From the NCBI RefSeq assembly GCF_001865245.1, contig NZ_MKXB01000155.1:1-47044 (forward strand): a stretch of 47,044 bases of DNA, in the 5' to 3' direction. The translations under genes and the position numbers were made by a program. The notes beneath the pieces are model-generated. The model ran no database searches and had not been told where the DNA came from. It was given only the letters and a program-made list of their open reading frames with translations. Source of the stretch: Streptomyces sp. CC53 (GTDB lineage Bacteria; Actinomycetota; Actinomycetes; Streptomycetales; Streptomycetaceae). Of this stretch, positions 15,710-23,629 are shown piece by piece (the stretch's first letter is position 1; every line of letters starts with the position of its first letter).

Positions 15710-15721
15710 TAACGTGTGGGC

Positions 15722-16555
15722 ATGAAGATCCTCGTCAGCGCCGACATGGAGGGCGCCACCGGCGTCACCTGGCCCGCGGACGTCCTGCCCGGCACGCCCC
15801 AGTGGGAGCGCTGCCGCGCCCTGTTCACCTCCGACGTCAACGCGGCCGTCCTCGGCTTCTTCGACGGAGGCGCCGACGAGGTCCTCGTCAACGAGGCACA
15901 CTGGACCATGCGCAACCTGCTGCTGGAGCGCCTCGACGAGCGCGCCCAGATGCTGACCGGCCGCCACAAGGCGCTCTCCATGGTGGAGGGCGTGCAGCGC
16001 GGCGACGTCGACGGCGTCGCGTTCGTCGGCTACCACACGGGCGCCGGGAGCGAGGGCGTCCTCGCCCACACCTACCTCGCCAACTCCATCACGGGCGTCT
16101 GGCTCAACGGCAGCCGCGCCAGCGAGGGGTACCTGAACGCGCACGTCGTCGCCGAGCACGGGGTTCCGGTCGTCCTCGTCACCGGCGACGACCTGACCTG
16201 CCGTGACGCGGACGGCTACGCCCCGCGGGCGCGCAAGGTCGCCGTGAAGGACCACGTGTCGCGGTACGCCGCGGTGTGCCGCACGCCCGCCCGCACCGCC
16301 GCGGACATCCGTGCCGCGGCGAAGGACGCGACGCGTCTCGCCGTACGGTACGAACCGGTGCCGGGCGGCCCGTACACCGTGGAAGTGGAGTTCGACGCCG
16401 AACACCTCGCCGCCGCCGCCACCGTCGTGCCCGGCGTGGCCGTCGGGGGCGAGCGCCGCGTCGCCTACACCAGCACGACGATGTACGAGGCCATCCGCAC
16501 CTTCAAGGCCGTCACCACGATCGTCTCGGCAGCAGTGGAGGAGCAGTATGGCTGA
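15722..16555 (+). CDS. dppA: M55 family D-aminopeptidase (DppA)
   Basis: 277 residues, the usual size for DppA, a zinc enzyme that removes D-Ala from D-Ala-containing peptides. It begins MKILVSADMEGATGVT, whose Asp and Glu bind zinc, and continues with VNEAHWTMRNL, GVAFVGYHTG and LAHTYL, which carry further metal and active-site His residues. First gene of a four-peptidase operon; its end overlaps the M20 gene by 8 bases. TAACGT (15710-15715) ends exactly 6 bases before the ATG and no ribosome site is present, so the mRNA is probably leaderless. A GTG two codons upstream is less likely as start. Confidence 0.9.
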   Translation: MKILVSADMEGATGVTWPADVLPGTPQWERCRALFTSDVNAAVLGFFDGGADEVLVNEAHWTMRNLLLERLDERAQMLTGRHKALSMVEGVQRGDVDGVAFVGYHTGAGSEGVLAHTYLANSITGVWLNGSRASEGYLNAHVVAEHGVPVVLVTGDDLTCRDADGYAPRARKVAVKDHVSRYAAVCRTPARTAADIRAAAKDATRLAVRYEPVPGGPYTVEVEFDAEHLAAAATVVPGVAVGGERRVAYTSTTMYEAIRTFKAVTTIVSAAVEEQYG

Positions 16556-17963
16556 GCCCGTCACCGGGGGTCCGCACGCGCCCGGACCGGCCGCACGGGG
16601 AGCGCACGCACCCGGCGGGGACCCGCGGGCAGCGGACGTGCCCGGTCCGGACGCGCAGGCGTTCGACGAGGTCGTCGCGTTCACCTCGGACCTGATCCGC
16701 ATCGACACCACCAACCGCGGCGGCGGCGACTGTCGCGAGCGGCCCGCCGCCGAGTACGTCGCCGAGCGCCTCGCGGCCGCCGGACTCGACCCCGTCCTGC
16801 TGGAACGCACCCCGGGCCGCACGAACGTCGTCGCCCGCATCCCCGGCACCGACCCCTCCGCCGACGCCCTCCTCGTCCACGGCCACCTCGACGTCGTGCC
16901 CGCCGAGCCCGCCGACTGGAGCGTGCACCCCTTCTCCGGAGAGGTCCGCGACGGGGAGGTGTGGGGCCGCGGCGCGGTCGACATGAAGAACATGGACGCC
17001 ATGGTCCTCGCCGTCGTCCGCGACTGGGCCCGCCGCGGCATCCGCCCCCGCCGCGACATCGTCCTCGCCTACACCGCCGACGAGGAGGACAGCGCCGCCG
17101 ACGGCGCCGGCTTCCTCGCCGACCGGCACGCCGGGCTGTTCGAGGGCTGCACCGAGGGCATCAGCGAGTCCGGCGCGTACACCGTCCACGCCGACCCGCA
17201 CCTCGCCGTCTATCCGATCGGCGCCGGCGAGCGCGGCACCGCCTGGCTGCGGCTCACCGCCCGGGGCCGGGCCGGGCACGGCTCCAAGGTCAACCGGGAG
17301 AACGCCGTCAGCCGGCTCGCCGCGGCCGTCGCCCGCATCGGCGACCACGCCTGGCCCGTACGGCTCACCCCCACCGTCCGCGCCGCCCTCACCGAACTCG
17401 CCGCGCTCCACGGCATCGAGCCCCCGGACCTCGACGACCCCGCCGTCGACGTCGACCTGCTGGTCGGCAAGCTCGGTGCGGCCGCCCCCCTCGTGGAGGC
17501 CACCCTCCGCAACAGCGCCAACCCGACCATGCTCGACGCCGGCTACAAGGTCAACGTCATCCCCGGCACCGCCGGCGCCCACGTCGACGGGCGCATGCTG
17601 CCCGGCGCCGAGGACGAGTTCGCCGCCACCCTCGACGAGCTCACCGGACCCGACGTCGACTGGGAGTTCGTGCACCGCGAGATCCCCCTGCAGGCGCCCG
17701 TCGACGGTCCCACCTACGCCAAGCTGCGGGCCGCCCTCGAACGGTTCGACCCGGACGCCCACGTCGTGCCGTTCTGCATCTCCGGCGGCACCGACGCCAA
17801 GCAGTTCGCCCGCCTGGGCATCACCGGCTACGGCTTCACCCCGCTGAAGCTGCCCTACGGATTCGACTACCAGGCGCTGTTCCACGGGGTGGACGAACGC
17901 GTCCCGGTCGACGCCCTGCACTTCGGCGTCCGCGTCCTCGACCACTACCTCCAGTCCGCCTGA
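16548..17963 (+). CDS. M20 family zinc metallopeptidase / amidohydrolase
   Basis: 471 residues. After a 35-residue Gly/Pro/Ala-rich lead it shows the M20 order: zinc-binding VHGHLDVVP, GRGAVDMKNM with the bridging Asp, the catalytic TADEEDS Glu pair, the dimerisation domain with AGHGSKVN, and the C-terminal His in QALFHGVDERVP. The family cleaves dipeptides, N-acyl amino acids or similar. The ATG (16548-16550) lies inside the end of the M55 gene, so the two are translationally coupled. In this operon its likely job is to split small peptides released by the other three enzymes; this is inference. Confidence 0.9.
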   Translation: MAEPVTGGPHAPGPAARGAHAPGGDPRAADVPGPDAQAFDEVVAFTSDLIRIDTTNRGGGDCRERPAAEYVAERLAAAGLDPVLLERTPGRTNVVARIPGTDPSADALLVHGHLDVVPAEPADWSVHPFSGEVRDGEVWGRGAVDMKNMDAMVLAVVRDWARRGIRPRRDIVLAYTADEEDSAADGAGFLADRHAGLFEGCTEGISESGAYTVHADPHLAVYPIGAGERGTAWLRLTARGRAGHGSKVNRENAVSRLAAAVARIGDHAWPVRLTPTVRAALTELAALHGIEPPDLDDPAVDVDLLVGKLGAAAPLVEATLRNSANPTMLDAGYKVNVIPGTAGAHVDGRMLPGAEDEFAATLDELTGPDVDWEFVHREIPLQAPVDGPTYAKLRAALERFDPDAHVVPFCISGGTDAKQFARLGITGYGFTPLKLPYGFDYQALFHGVDERVPVDALHFGVRVLDHYLQSA

Positions 17964-18017
17964 CCACCGCCCGACCCACCGACCAACCGACCGCGCAACC
18001 CACAGGGGGAGTCGTCC

Positions 18018-20009
18018 ATGGTGCCCACGGGGGCCTACGGAACCTGGCCGTCACCGATCGGCGCGAGCCTCGCCGCCGCCCACGGCGGACATCCCGAGTT
18101 CGTCGGCGTCGTCGGCGACGAGGTGTGGTGGACGGCGCCCCGCCCCGCCGAGGACGGCCGCCGCACCCTTGTCCGCCGCACCGCGGACGGCACCGAGCAC
18201 ACCGTGCTGCCCGCGCCGTGGAACGTCCGCAGCCGCGTCGTCGAGTACGGCGGCCGCCCCTGGACCGGCACCGCCCGGCAGGACGGCGCAGGGCCCCTCG
18301 TGGTGTTCAGCCACTTCCCCGACCAGCGGCTCTACGCGTACGCACCCGACGGCGACGCCCCGCCCCGCCCCCTCACCCCCGTCTCGCACACCGGCGGCGG
18401 ACTGCGCTGGGCCGACCCCGTCCTGCACCCCGCCGGCCGGGAGGTGTGGTGCGTCCTGGAGGAGCACACCGGCACCGGGCCCGGCGACGTGCGCCGCGTC
18501 ATCGCTGCCGTGCCGCTCGACGGCTCCGCCGCGCACGACCGGTCCGCGATACGGGAACTCACCGACGACCGGCACCGGTTCACCACCGGGCCGAGGCTCT
18601 CCCCGGACGGGCGGCACGCCGCCTGGCTCGCCTGGGACCACCCGCTCATGCCGTGGGACGGCACCCTGCTGATGACCGGCGACGTCCCCGCCGACGGTGG
18701 GCCTTTCACCGGCGTGCGCCCCGTCGCCGGGGCCGTCGACGAATCCGTCTGCCAGGTCGAGTGGGCCCCCGACGGCTCCCTCCTCTACGCCTCCGACCGC
18801 GGCGGCTGGTGGGAGCTCCACCGCCTGCCGCCCGGCGGCACCGGAGCGGTGCCCCTCTGCCCGGGCCGCGAGGAGGAGTTCGGCGGCCCGCTGTGGCGCG
18901 TCGGCCTCACCTGGTTCACCCCCCTGGACAGCGGGCTCGTCGCCGTCGTCCACGGCCGCGGCGCCACCGCGCTCGGCATCCTCGACCCCGAGACCGGCGA
19001 ACTCGTCGACGCCGCCGGGCCGTGGACAGCCTGGGAAGCCACCCTCGCCGCCCACGGCAGCCGCGTCGTCGGCGTCGCCGCCAGCCCGCGCAGCGCCTAC
19101 GAGGTCGTGGAGCTCGACACCGGCACGGGCCGCGCCCGCGTCATCGGCTCGCCCCACGAGGACCCCGTCGACCCCGCGTACTACCCGGAACCCCAGATCC
19201 GCACCTTCACCGGGCCCGACAACCGCGACGTCCACGCGCACATCTACCCCCCGCACAACCCCGACCGCGTCGCCCCCGACGACGAACTCCCGCCGTACGT
19301 CGTGTGGGTGCACGGCGGCCCCACCAGCCACGCCCCCCTCGTCCTCGACCTGGAGATCGCCTACTTCACCTCCCGCGGCATCGGCGTCGCCGAGGTCAAC
19401 TACGGCGGCTCCACCGGCTACGGCCGCGCCTACCGCGAGCGGCTGCGCGAGCAGTGGGGCGTCGTCGACGTCGAGGACTGCGCCACCGTCGCGGAGGCCC
19501 TCGCCGCCGAAGGCACCGCCGACCCCGCCCGCCTCGCCGTCCGCGGCGGCAGCGCCGGAGGCTGGACCGCCGCCGCGTCCCTCGCCACGACCCGCGTCTA
19601 CGCCTGCGGCACCATCAAGTACCCCGTGATCGACCTCGCCGGCTGGAGCGAAGGCGAGACCCACGACTTCGAGTCGCACTACCTCGACTCCCTCGTCGGC
19701 CCCCGCGCCGAGGTGCCCGCACGCTACCGCGACCGCTCGCCCCTCACCCACGCCGACCGGATCGCCGCGCCCTTCCTGCTCCTCCAGGGACTCGACGACG
19801 TCATCTGCCGGCCCAGCCAGGCCGAGCGCCTCCTCGCCGCGGTCGCGGGGCGCGGTGTCCCCCACGCCTACCTCGCCTTCGAGGGCGAGGGCCACGGCTT
19901 CCGCCGCGCCGACACCGTCGCCCGCGCCCTGGAAGCCGAACTGTCCCTGTACGTCCAGACGTTCGGCGTCCACCGGACGGACGTGCCGCTGCTGGAGCTG
20001 AAGAAGTGA
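18018..20009 (+). CDS. S9 prolyl-oligopeptidase-family serine peptidase (acylaminoacyl-peptidase-like)
   Basis: 663 residues: an N-terminal beta-propeller (about 1-400) and a C-terminal alpha/beta hydrolase. The nucleophile Ser lies in RGGSAGGW (about residue 512), the acid in LQGLDDVICRPSQA (about 592) and the His in EGEGHGFRR (about 625); VWVHGGPTS forms the oxyanion region. There is no signal peptide, so it acts in the cytoplasm on short peptides that fit the propeller gate. The ATG follows AGGGGGA by 7 bases. The last bases overlap the start of the S66 gene. Confidence 0.92.
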   Translation: MVPTGAYGTWPSPIGASLAAAHGGHPEFVGVVGDEVWWTAPRPAEDGRRTLVRRTADGTEHTVLPAPWNVRSRVVEYGGRPWTGTARQDGAGPLVVFSHFPDQRLYAYAPDGDAPPRPLTPVSHTGGGLRWADPVLHPAGREVWCVLEEHTGTGPGDVRRVIAAVPLDGSAAHDRSAIRELTDDRHRFTTGPRLSPDGRHAAWLAWDHPLMPWDGTLLMTGDVPADGGPFTGVRPVAGAVDESVCQVEWAPDGSLLYASDRGGWWELHRLPPGGTGAVPLCPGREEEFGGPLWRVGLTWFTPLDSGLVAVVHGRGATALGILDPETGELVDAAGPWTAWEATLAAHGSRVVGVAASPRSAYEVVELDTGTGRARVIGSPHEDPVDPAYYPEPQIRTFTGPDNRDVHAHIYPPHNPDRVAPDDELPPYVVWVHGGPTSHAPLVLDLEIAYFTSRGIGVAEVNYGGSTGYGRAYRERLREQWGVVDVEDCATVAEALAAEGTADPARLAVRGGSAGGWTAAASLATTRVYACGTIKYPVIDLAGWSEGETHDFESHYLDSLVGPRAEVPARYRDRSPLTHADRIAAPFLLLQGLDDVICRPSQAERLLAAVAGRGVPHAYLAFEGEGHGFRRADTVARALEAELSLYVQTFGVHRTDVPLLELKK

Positions 20010-20950
20010 CCCCTGCCGAGCCGCTCGCCCCCCTCACCCGCCCCGCCCGGCTACGGCCCGGCGCCCGCGTCGCCGTCGTCTCCCCCAGCGGGCCCGTCGC
20101 CGAGGAGCGGCTGCAGACCGGCCTCGACATCCTGCGCGGCTGGGACCTCGACGCCACCGCCCTGCCGCACGCCGTGGACCGCCACCCCTGGGCGCGGTAC
20201 CTGGCGGGCGCCGACGAGGACCGGGCCCGCGACTTCCAGGCGGCGTGGTGCGACCCGGACGTCGACGCGGTGATCTGCGCCCGCGGCGGCTACGGCGCCC
20301 AGCGGATCGTCGAACTGCTCGACTGGGACGCGATGCGTGCCGCCGGGCCCAAGGTCTTCGTCGGCTTCAGCGACGCCACCGCCCTCCACGAGGCGTTCGC
20401 CCTGCGCCTCGGGATCGCCACCCTGCACGGGCCGATGACCGGCGCGGTCGGCTTCCTCAAGGACGCGGACACCCAGGCGTCCCTGCGGTCCGCGCTGCTC
20501 GACCCGGAGTCCGTACGGGTACTGGGCGGGCCGGCCGCGTGTCCCCTGGTCCCGGGGCGCGCCCGGGGCGTCACCGTGGGCGGCTGCCTCTCCCTGCTGA
20601 CCGCCGGCCTCGGCACCCCCGACGGGCGCACCGCGCTGCGGGGCGGACTGCTGCTGCTGGAGGACGTGGGGGAGGAGCCGTACCGCGTCGACCGCATGCT
20701 CACCCAGCTCGGCCGCGCCGGGCTGCTGGCGGGTCTGGCGGGCGTCGCCCTCGGCTCCTGGGAGGACTGCGGGCCGTACGCGGAGCTGCGTCCGGTGCTG
20801 CTCGACCGGCTCGGCGGACTCGGTGTGCCCGTCGTGGAACACCTGGGCTTCGGCCACGGCAGCCCGGCGCTGACGGTTCCGCTCGGCGTGGCGGCGGAGC
20901 TGGACGCCGACGCGGGCACCCTGACGCTGGAGCGGGGCGCCCTGCGCTGA
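20006..20950 (+). CDS. S66 family LD-carboxypeptidase (LdcA/MccF-like)
   Basis: 314 residues. S66 enzymes cut the L,D bond of murein tetrapeptides (LdcA) or inactivate microcin C-like peptide nucleotides (MccF). The nucleophile Ser is in VFVGFSDATALH, the catalytic Glu in LLLLEDVGEEPYRVDRML and the His in GFGHGSPALT. ARGGYGAQRIVELLDWD is the usual pre-nucleophile stretch. The GTG at 20006 overlaps the TGA of the S9 gene (GTGA), a sign of coupling. Alongside a D-aminopeptidase the murein-recycling role is more likely than antibiotic resistance, but the sequence does not decide it. Confidence 0.9.
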   Translation: MTPAEPLAPLTRPARLRPGARVAVVSPSGPVAEERLQTGLDILRGWDLDATALPHAVDRHPWARYLAGADEDRARDFQAAWCDPDVDAVICARGGYGAQRIVELLDWDAMRAAGPKVFVGFSDATALHEAFALRLGIATLHGPMTGAVGFLKDADTQASLRSALLDPESVRVLGGPAACPLVPGRARGVTVGGCLSLLTAGLGTPDGRTALRGGLLLLEDVGEEPYRVDRMLTQLGRAGLLAGLAGVALGSWEDCGPYAELRPVLLDRLGGLGVPVVEHLGFGHGSPALTVPLGVAAELDADAGTLTLERGALR

Positions 20951-21239
20951 GGCGCGACCCAAGCACCCGGCGGCGGGGAGTGCTGCGCTGCCGGACTGAG
21001 CGGACCGCTGCGTGCCGGCCACTTCCGGGGCCGCGTCGAAGGCGACGGCCGGACGGTGGTCTGCGTGCGGGGGCGTTCCGCTCGACTGCCCCGCACCGGG
21101 CGGAGGTCTGGGACCGGCTGCGGGTCATGAGGACCGTGATGCGCCGAGACCTCGGGGTGGGCGGTGTGGGCTCTGCGACGGACGACGTGTCGGATCGCCT
21201 CCCCGTCCAGCCGACCGCTCCGCGCAGCCGGCGCTGAGT

Positions 21240-21277
21240 GGTCCCGGTGCCCGCGGAGTCCTGCGGGCACCGGGACC
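21240..21277. terminator. Strong hairpin between the peptidase operon and adenosine deaminase gene
   Basis: Perfect 15-bp stem (21240-21254 with 21263-21277) and an 8-base loop, between two genes that end toward each other. The rest of the gap (20951-21239) holds no gene that I recognise. Confidence 0.85.
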
Positions 21278-21324
21278 GCCGGGGCCACGGCGCCCGGCGG
21301 GCGCTCCGGGTGAGCGGCGCTGTG

Positions 21325-22404
21325 TCAGCGTCCCGAGCGGAGCGCCGCGTATCCGGGACGGACGATCTCCTCGATGATCCGCTGCCGCTCCGGCAGCGGC
21401 AGGAACGCGGCCTCCACGGCGGCGACCGTGAACTCCTCGAACACCTCGGGGCCGTACCCGAAGGCGTCGACCATGTGCTGGAACTCCGCGCTCATCGTGG
21501 TGCCCGACACCAGGCGGTTGTCGGTGTTCAGGGTGATGCGGAAGCCGAGGCGGCGCAGCTCGTCGATCGGGTGCGAGGCGTAGTCCTTCGCGGCGCCCGT
21601 CTGGAGGTTGGAGGTCGGGCAGACCTCCAGGGCGATCCGGTTGTCACGGACGTACGCGGCCAGGTGCCCCAGCGTGCCGTCCTCGGCGATGTCGTCGGTG
21701 ATCCGGACCCCGTGCCCGATCCGCTCGGCACCGCAGACCTGCACGGCCTCGTGGACGGACTCGGCGCCCACGGCCTCGCCCGCGTGGATCGTGAAGTGGC
21801 AGTTGTGCCTCTTGAGGTGCTGGAAGGCCGGCAGGTGGCGGGCCGGCGGGTTGCCGATCTCGCCGCCCGCGATGTCGAAGCCCGCGACCCCGCGGTCGCG
21901 GTGGGCGACGGTGAGCTCGGCTATCTCCAGGGACCGGTCGGTGTGGCGCATGCCGGTGAGCAGGGCGCGGACCGTGATCCGCCCGCCCGTGCGCCGCTCG
22001 CCCTCGCGGAGCCCCTCGTTCACCGCGTCGACGACCTCGTCCAGGCTCAGACCGGCCGCCTGGTGCTGCTCCGGCGCGTAGCGCACCTCGGCGTACACGA
22101 CGCCGTCGGCGGCCAGGTCCTCGGCGCACTCAGCGGCCACGCGGTACAGGGCGTCGCGGGTCTGCATCACGGCGCAGGTGTGCGCGAAGGTCTCCAGGTA
22201 ACGCTCCAGCGACCCGGAGTCCGCGGCGTCACGGAACCACGTGCCCAGCGCGGCCGGGTCCTCGGTGGGCAGTCCGGTGTACCCGCAGTCCCGGGCCAGC
22301 TCGATGATCGTGGCGGGGCGCAGGCCGCCGTCGAGGTGGTCGTGCAGCACGGCCTTGGGGGCGCGGCGGATCCAGTCGGCGGCAAGGTTGTCAGACAAGT
22401 CCAT
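21325..22404 (-). CDS. add: Adenosine deaminase
   Basis: 359 residues with the whole ADA pattern: [11 protein letters not shown] (zinc-binding His pair), the [11 protein letters not shown]is and catalytic Glu, ERIGHGVR and [13 protein letters not shown], and the zinc Asp in [13 protein letters not shown]. It converts adenosine or deoxyadenosine to inosine and ammonia in the cytoplasm. The ATG at 22402-22404 has no ribosome site; TACACT on the minus strand ends 6 bases before it, so the mRNA is probably leaderless. Codons 2-6 (GAC TTG TCT GAC AAC) form a near-copy of the GntR operator 1.2 kb upstream and use codons rare in this DNA. The N-terminus is therefore probably shaped by regulation. 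Confidence 0.95.
   Translation of the reverse strand: MDLSDNLAADWIRRAPKAVLHDHLDGGLRPATIIELARDCGYTGLPTEDPAALGTWFRDAADSGSLERYLETFAHTCAVMQTRDALYRVAAECAEDLAADGVVYAEVRYAPEQHQAAGLSLDEVVDAVNEGLREGERRTGGRITVRALLTGMRHTDRSLEIAELTVAHRDRGVAGFDIAGGEIGNPPARHLPAFQHLKRHNCHFTIHAGEAVGAESVHEAVQVCGAERIGHGVRITDDIAEDGTLGHLAAYVRDNRIALEVCPTSNLQTGAAKDYASHPIDELRRLGFRITLNTDNRLVSGTTMSAEFQHMVDAFGYGPEVFEEFTVAAVEAAFLPLPERQRIIEEIVRPGYAALRSGR
22386..22400 (-). promoter_or_regulatory. Candidate GntR operator inside the first codons of the adenosine deaminase gene
   Basis: Minus strand ACTTGTCTGACAACC matches 13 of 15 bases of the perfect palindrome at 23572-23586. It starts at the second base after the A of the ATG, just downstream of the presumed leaderless transcription start. 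A repressor bound here would block initiation. Confidence 0.6.
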
Positions 22405-22680
22405 GCGGGGAGTGTAGGGCAAGTGGCGCGGACCCCGTCCGGCACCGGGCGCCACCCGCTGCCGCCGCCCTCACGCCGCCCGCCCGCGCGGTCTGCGCGC
22501 CCGCGCCGCCCGGGCCGACGGCCACGGCGCCGCCCGTCCCGCCTGCCTGCACCACCTGTGCGGCCCGCCGCCCGGGCGGCCTGTGCCGCCCGCCGCCTCG
22601 CCCGCCCGCCGCACGCGCCGATGTCACGCCGCCCGGTCCGGTCCGCGGCCCCCGCCCTCCCGGCGCCGCACGCGGCCGGG

Positions 22681-23418
22681 TCAGCCCGACTGGAGGACCG
22701 GCAGGGCCGGGGCGCCGGTGGGCAGCATGTGCTTGGCGGCCAGCACCGGTGTCTCACCGGCCCGTACCACCTGGGTGACCAGCACCGCGGGCGTCTCCGC
22801 GGCCCGTCCCAGCTGCTGCCCCCGCCGCTGGCCCAGCAGCGTCGCCGTCACCGCGCAGTGGCCCGTCAGCGGCACGTCCCGGGACGCCCCGGAGAGCACG
22901 GCGAGCATCGACCCGCGGGGCGCCGCCGAGAGGGCCGCCGCGAACGCCGGGTGCGCCTGCGCCAGCACGGCGTCCGGAGCCGCCCACTCCTGGCTCAGCA
23001 CGCCCGCCGTCCCCTCCGCCACCAGCAGCGACTCCCAGAACCGCAGCTCGGCCCCGGCCGGTGCCAGCAGGTGCTGGGTGGTGAAGTCCGTCGGCTCCTC
23101 CACCGTCCGCAGCAGGGCGCGGACCGCCAGGGGCGCGCCCTGGGCCAGCAGCTCCTCCAGGGGCCGCAGGTGCTCGAAGCCGCGCCGCGGCGGGCGGTCG
23201 TTGACGGTGCGGCCCACCCCGCGCCGTACGGTCAGCAGGCCGTCCTCCTGGAGCAGCAGCAGCGCCTCCCGCAGGGCCGGGCGGCTCACCCCCAGCTCGG
23301 CGGCGAGCCGGGGCTCGGACGGCAGGGTCGAACCGGGCGGGTACACACCGGCGTGGATGGCGTCCGCGATCCGCTCGTACAGGACCACGACCGGTCGCCG
23401 CCGCTCCGCACTGACCAC
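22681..23418 (-). CDS. GntR-family (HutC/UTRA) transcriptional regulator
   Basis: 245 residues: a winged helix (about 8-72; YERIADAIHAGVYPPGSTLP, then LAAELGVSRPALREAL with the recognition helix, and a wing VRRGVGRTV) and a C-terminal UTRA ligand domain (about 85-240). The start is a GTG at 23416-23418 placed 5 bases after GAGGAGGAG. The frame is open further upstream, but those codons have no ribosome site. It sits between adenosine deaminase and a divergent MFS gene, with palindromic sites at both. I infer a repressor that responds to a nucleoside or related molecule. Family members range from histidine to sugar sensors. Confidence 0.9.
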   Translation of the reverse strand: MVSAERRRPVVVLYERIADAIHAGVYPPGSTLPSEPRLAAELGVSRPALREALLLLQEDGLLTVRRGVGRTVNDRPPRRGFEHLRPLEELLAQGAPLAVRALLRTVEEPTDFTTQHLLAPAGAELRFWESLLVAEGTAGVLSQEWAAPDAVLAQAHPAFAAALSAAPRGSMLAVLSGASRDVPLTGHCAVTATLLGQRRGQQLGRAAETPAVLVTQVVRAGETPVLAAKHMLPTGAPALPVLQSG

Positions 23419-23437
23419 CGCTGCTCCTCCTCGGCTC

Positions 23438-23444
23438 ACTTGTC
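23438..23444 (+). promoter_or_regulatory. Half-site of the GntR operator near the regulator gene
   Basis: ACTTGTC, the same half as in the full palindrome, followed by a poorly matching second half (GGCAGGACATG). It lies 20 bases upstream of the regulator start and could allow weak autoregulation. Confidence 0.35.
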
Positions 23445-23571
23445 GGCAGGACATGCGCACCGTAGTCGGCGCCCCCCGGTGCGGCAATCCGCTCCCGAGC
23501 GCGGCGGCTTGCGGCGGGGCCGGAGGTCCCTTGACGTTTTACGCGCGTAGATCGGAGAGTGGTGCCGGGCT

Positions 23572-23586
23572 ACTTGTCTGACAAGT
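23572..23586. promoter_or_regulatory. Perfect palindromic operator upstream of the MFS gene
   Basis: ACTTGTC-T-GACAAGT, 7-bp arms around one central base, 43 bases before the MFS start. TTGACG at 23531-23536 may be the -35 of the MFS promoter, with a poor GAGAGT -10 at 23555-23560. The site would then cover the transcript start. Confidence 0.75.
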
Positions 23587-23629
23587 GGCCGCGCAGTAAG
23601 CGTTCGACATCCAAGGCAAAGGGGCCGAC

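Noticed and set aside
15716..15721. Alternative GTG start two codons before the M55 peptidase ATG
   Set aside because: No ribosome site, and the -10 hexamer at 15710-15715 places the transcript start at the ATG.
18051..19973. Minus-strand 640-codon frame opposite the S9 peptidase
   Set aside because: Gly/Val/Ala/Asp-rich shadow without motifs; the other strand encodes a full catalytic triad protein.
16961..20005. Plus-strand frame of about 1000 codons through the M20 and S9 genes
   Set aside because: It is a shifted frame of two real genes, almost all Arg/Pro/His. Only its last 314 codons, from the GTG at 20006, are real (S66 peptidase).
20245..21237. Plus-strand frame overlapping and extending beyond the LD-carboxypeptidase gene
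   Set aside because: A shifted shadow of the S66 gene, Arg-rich, running on into the gap only because the DNA is GC-rich.
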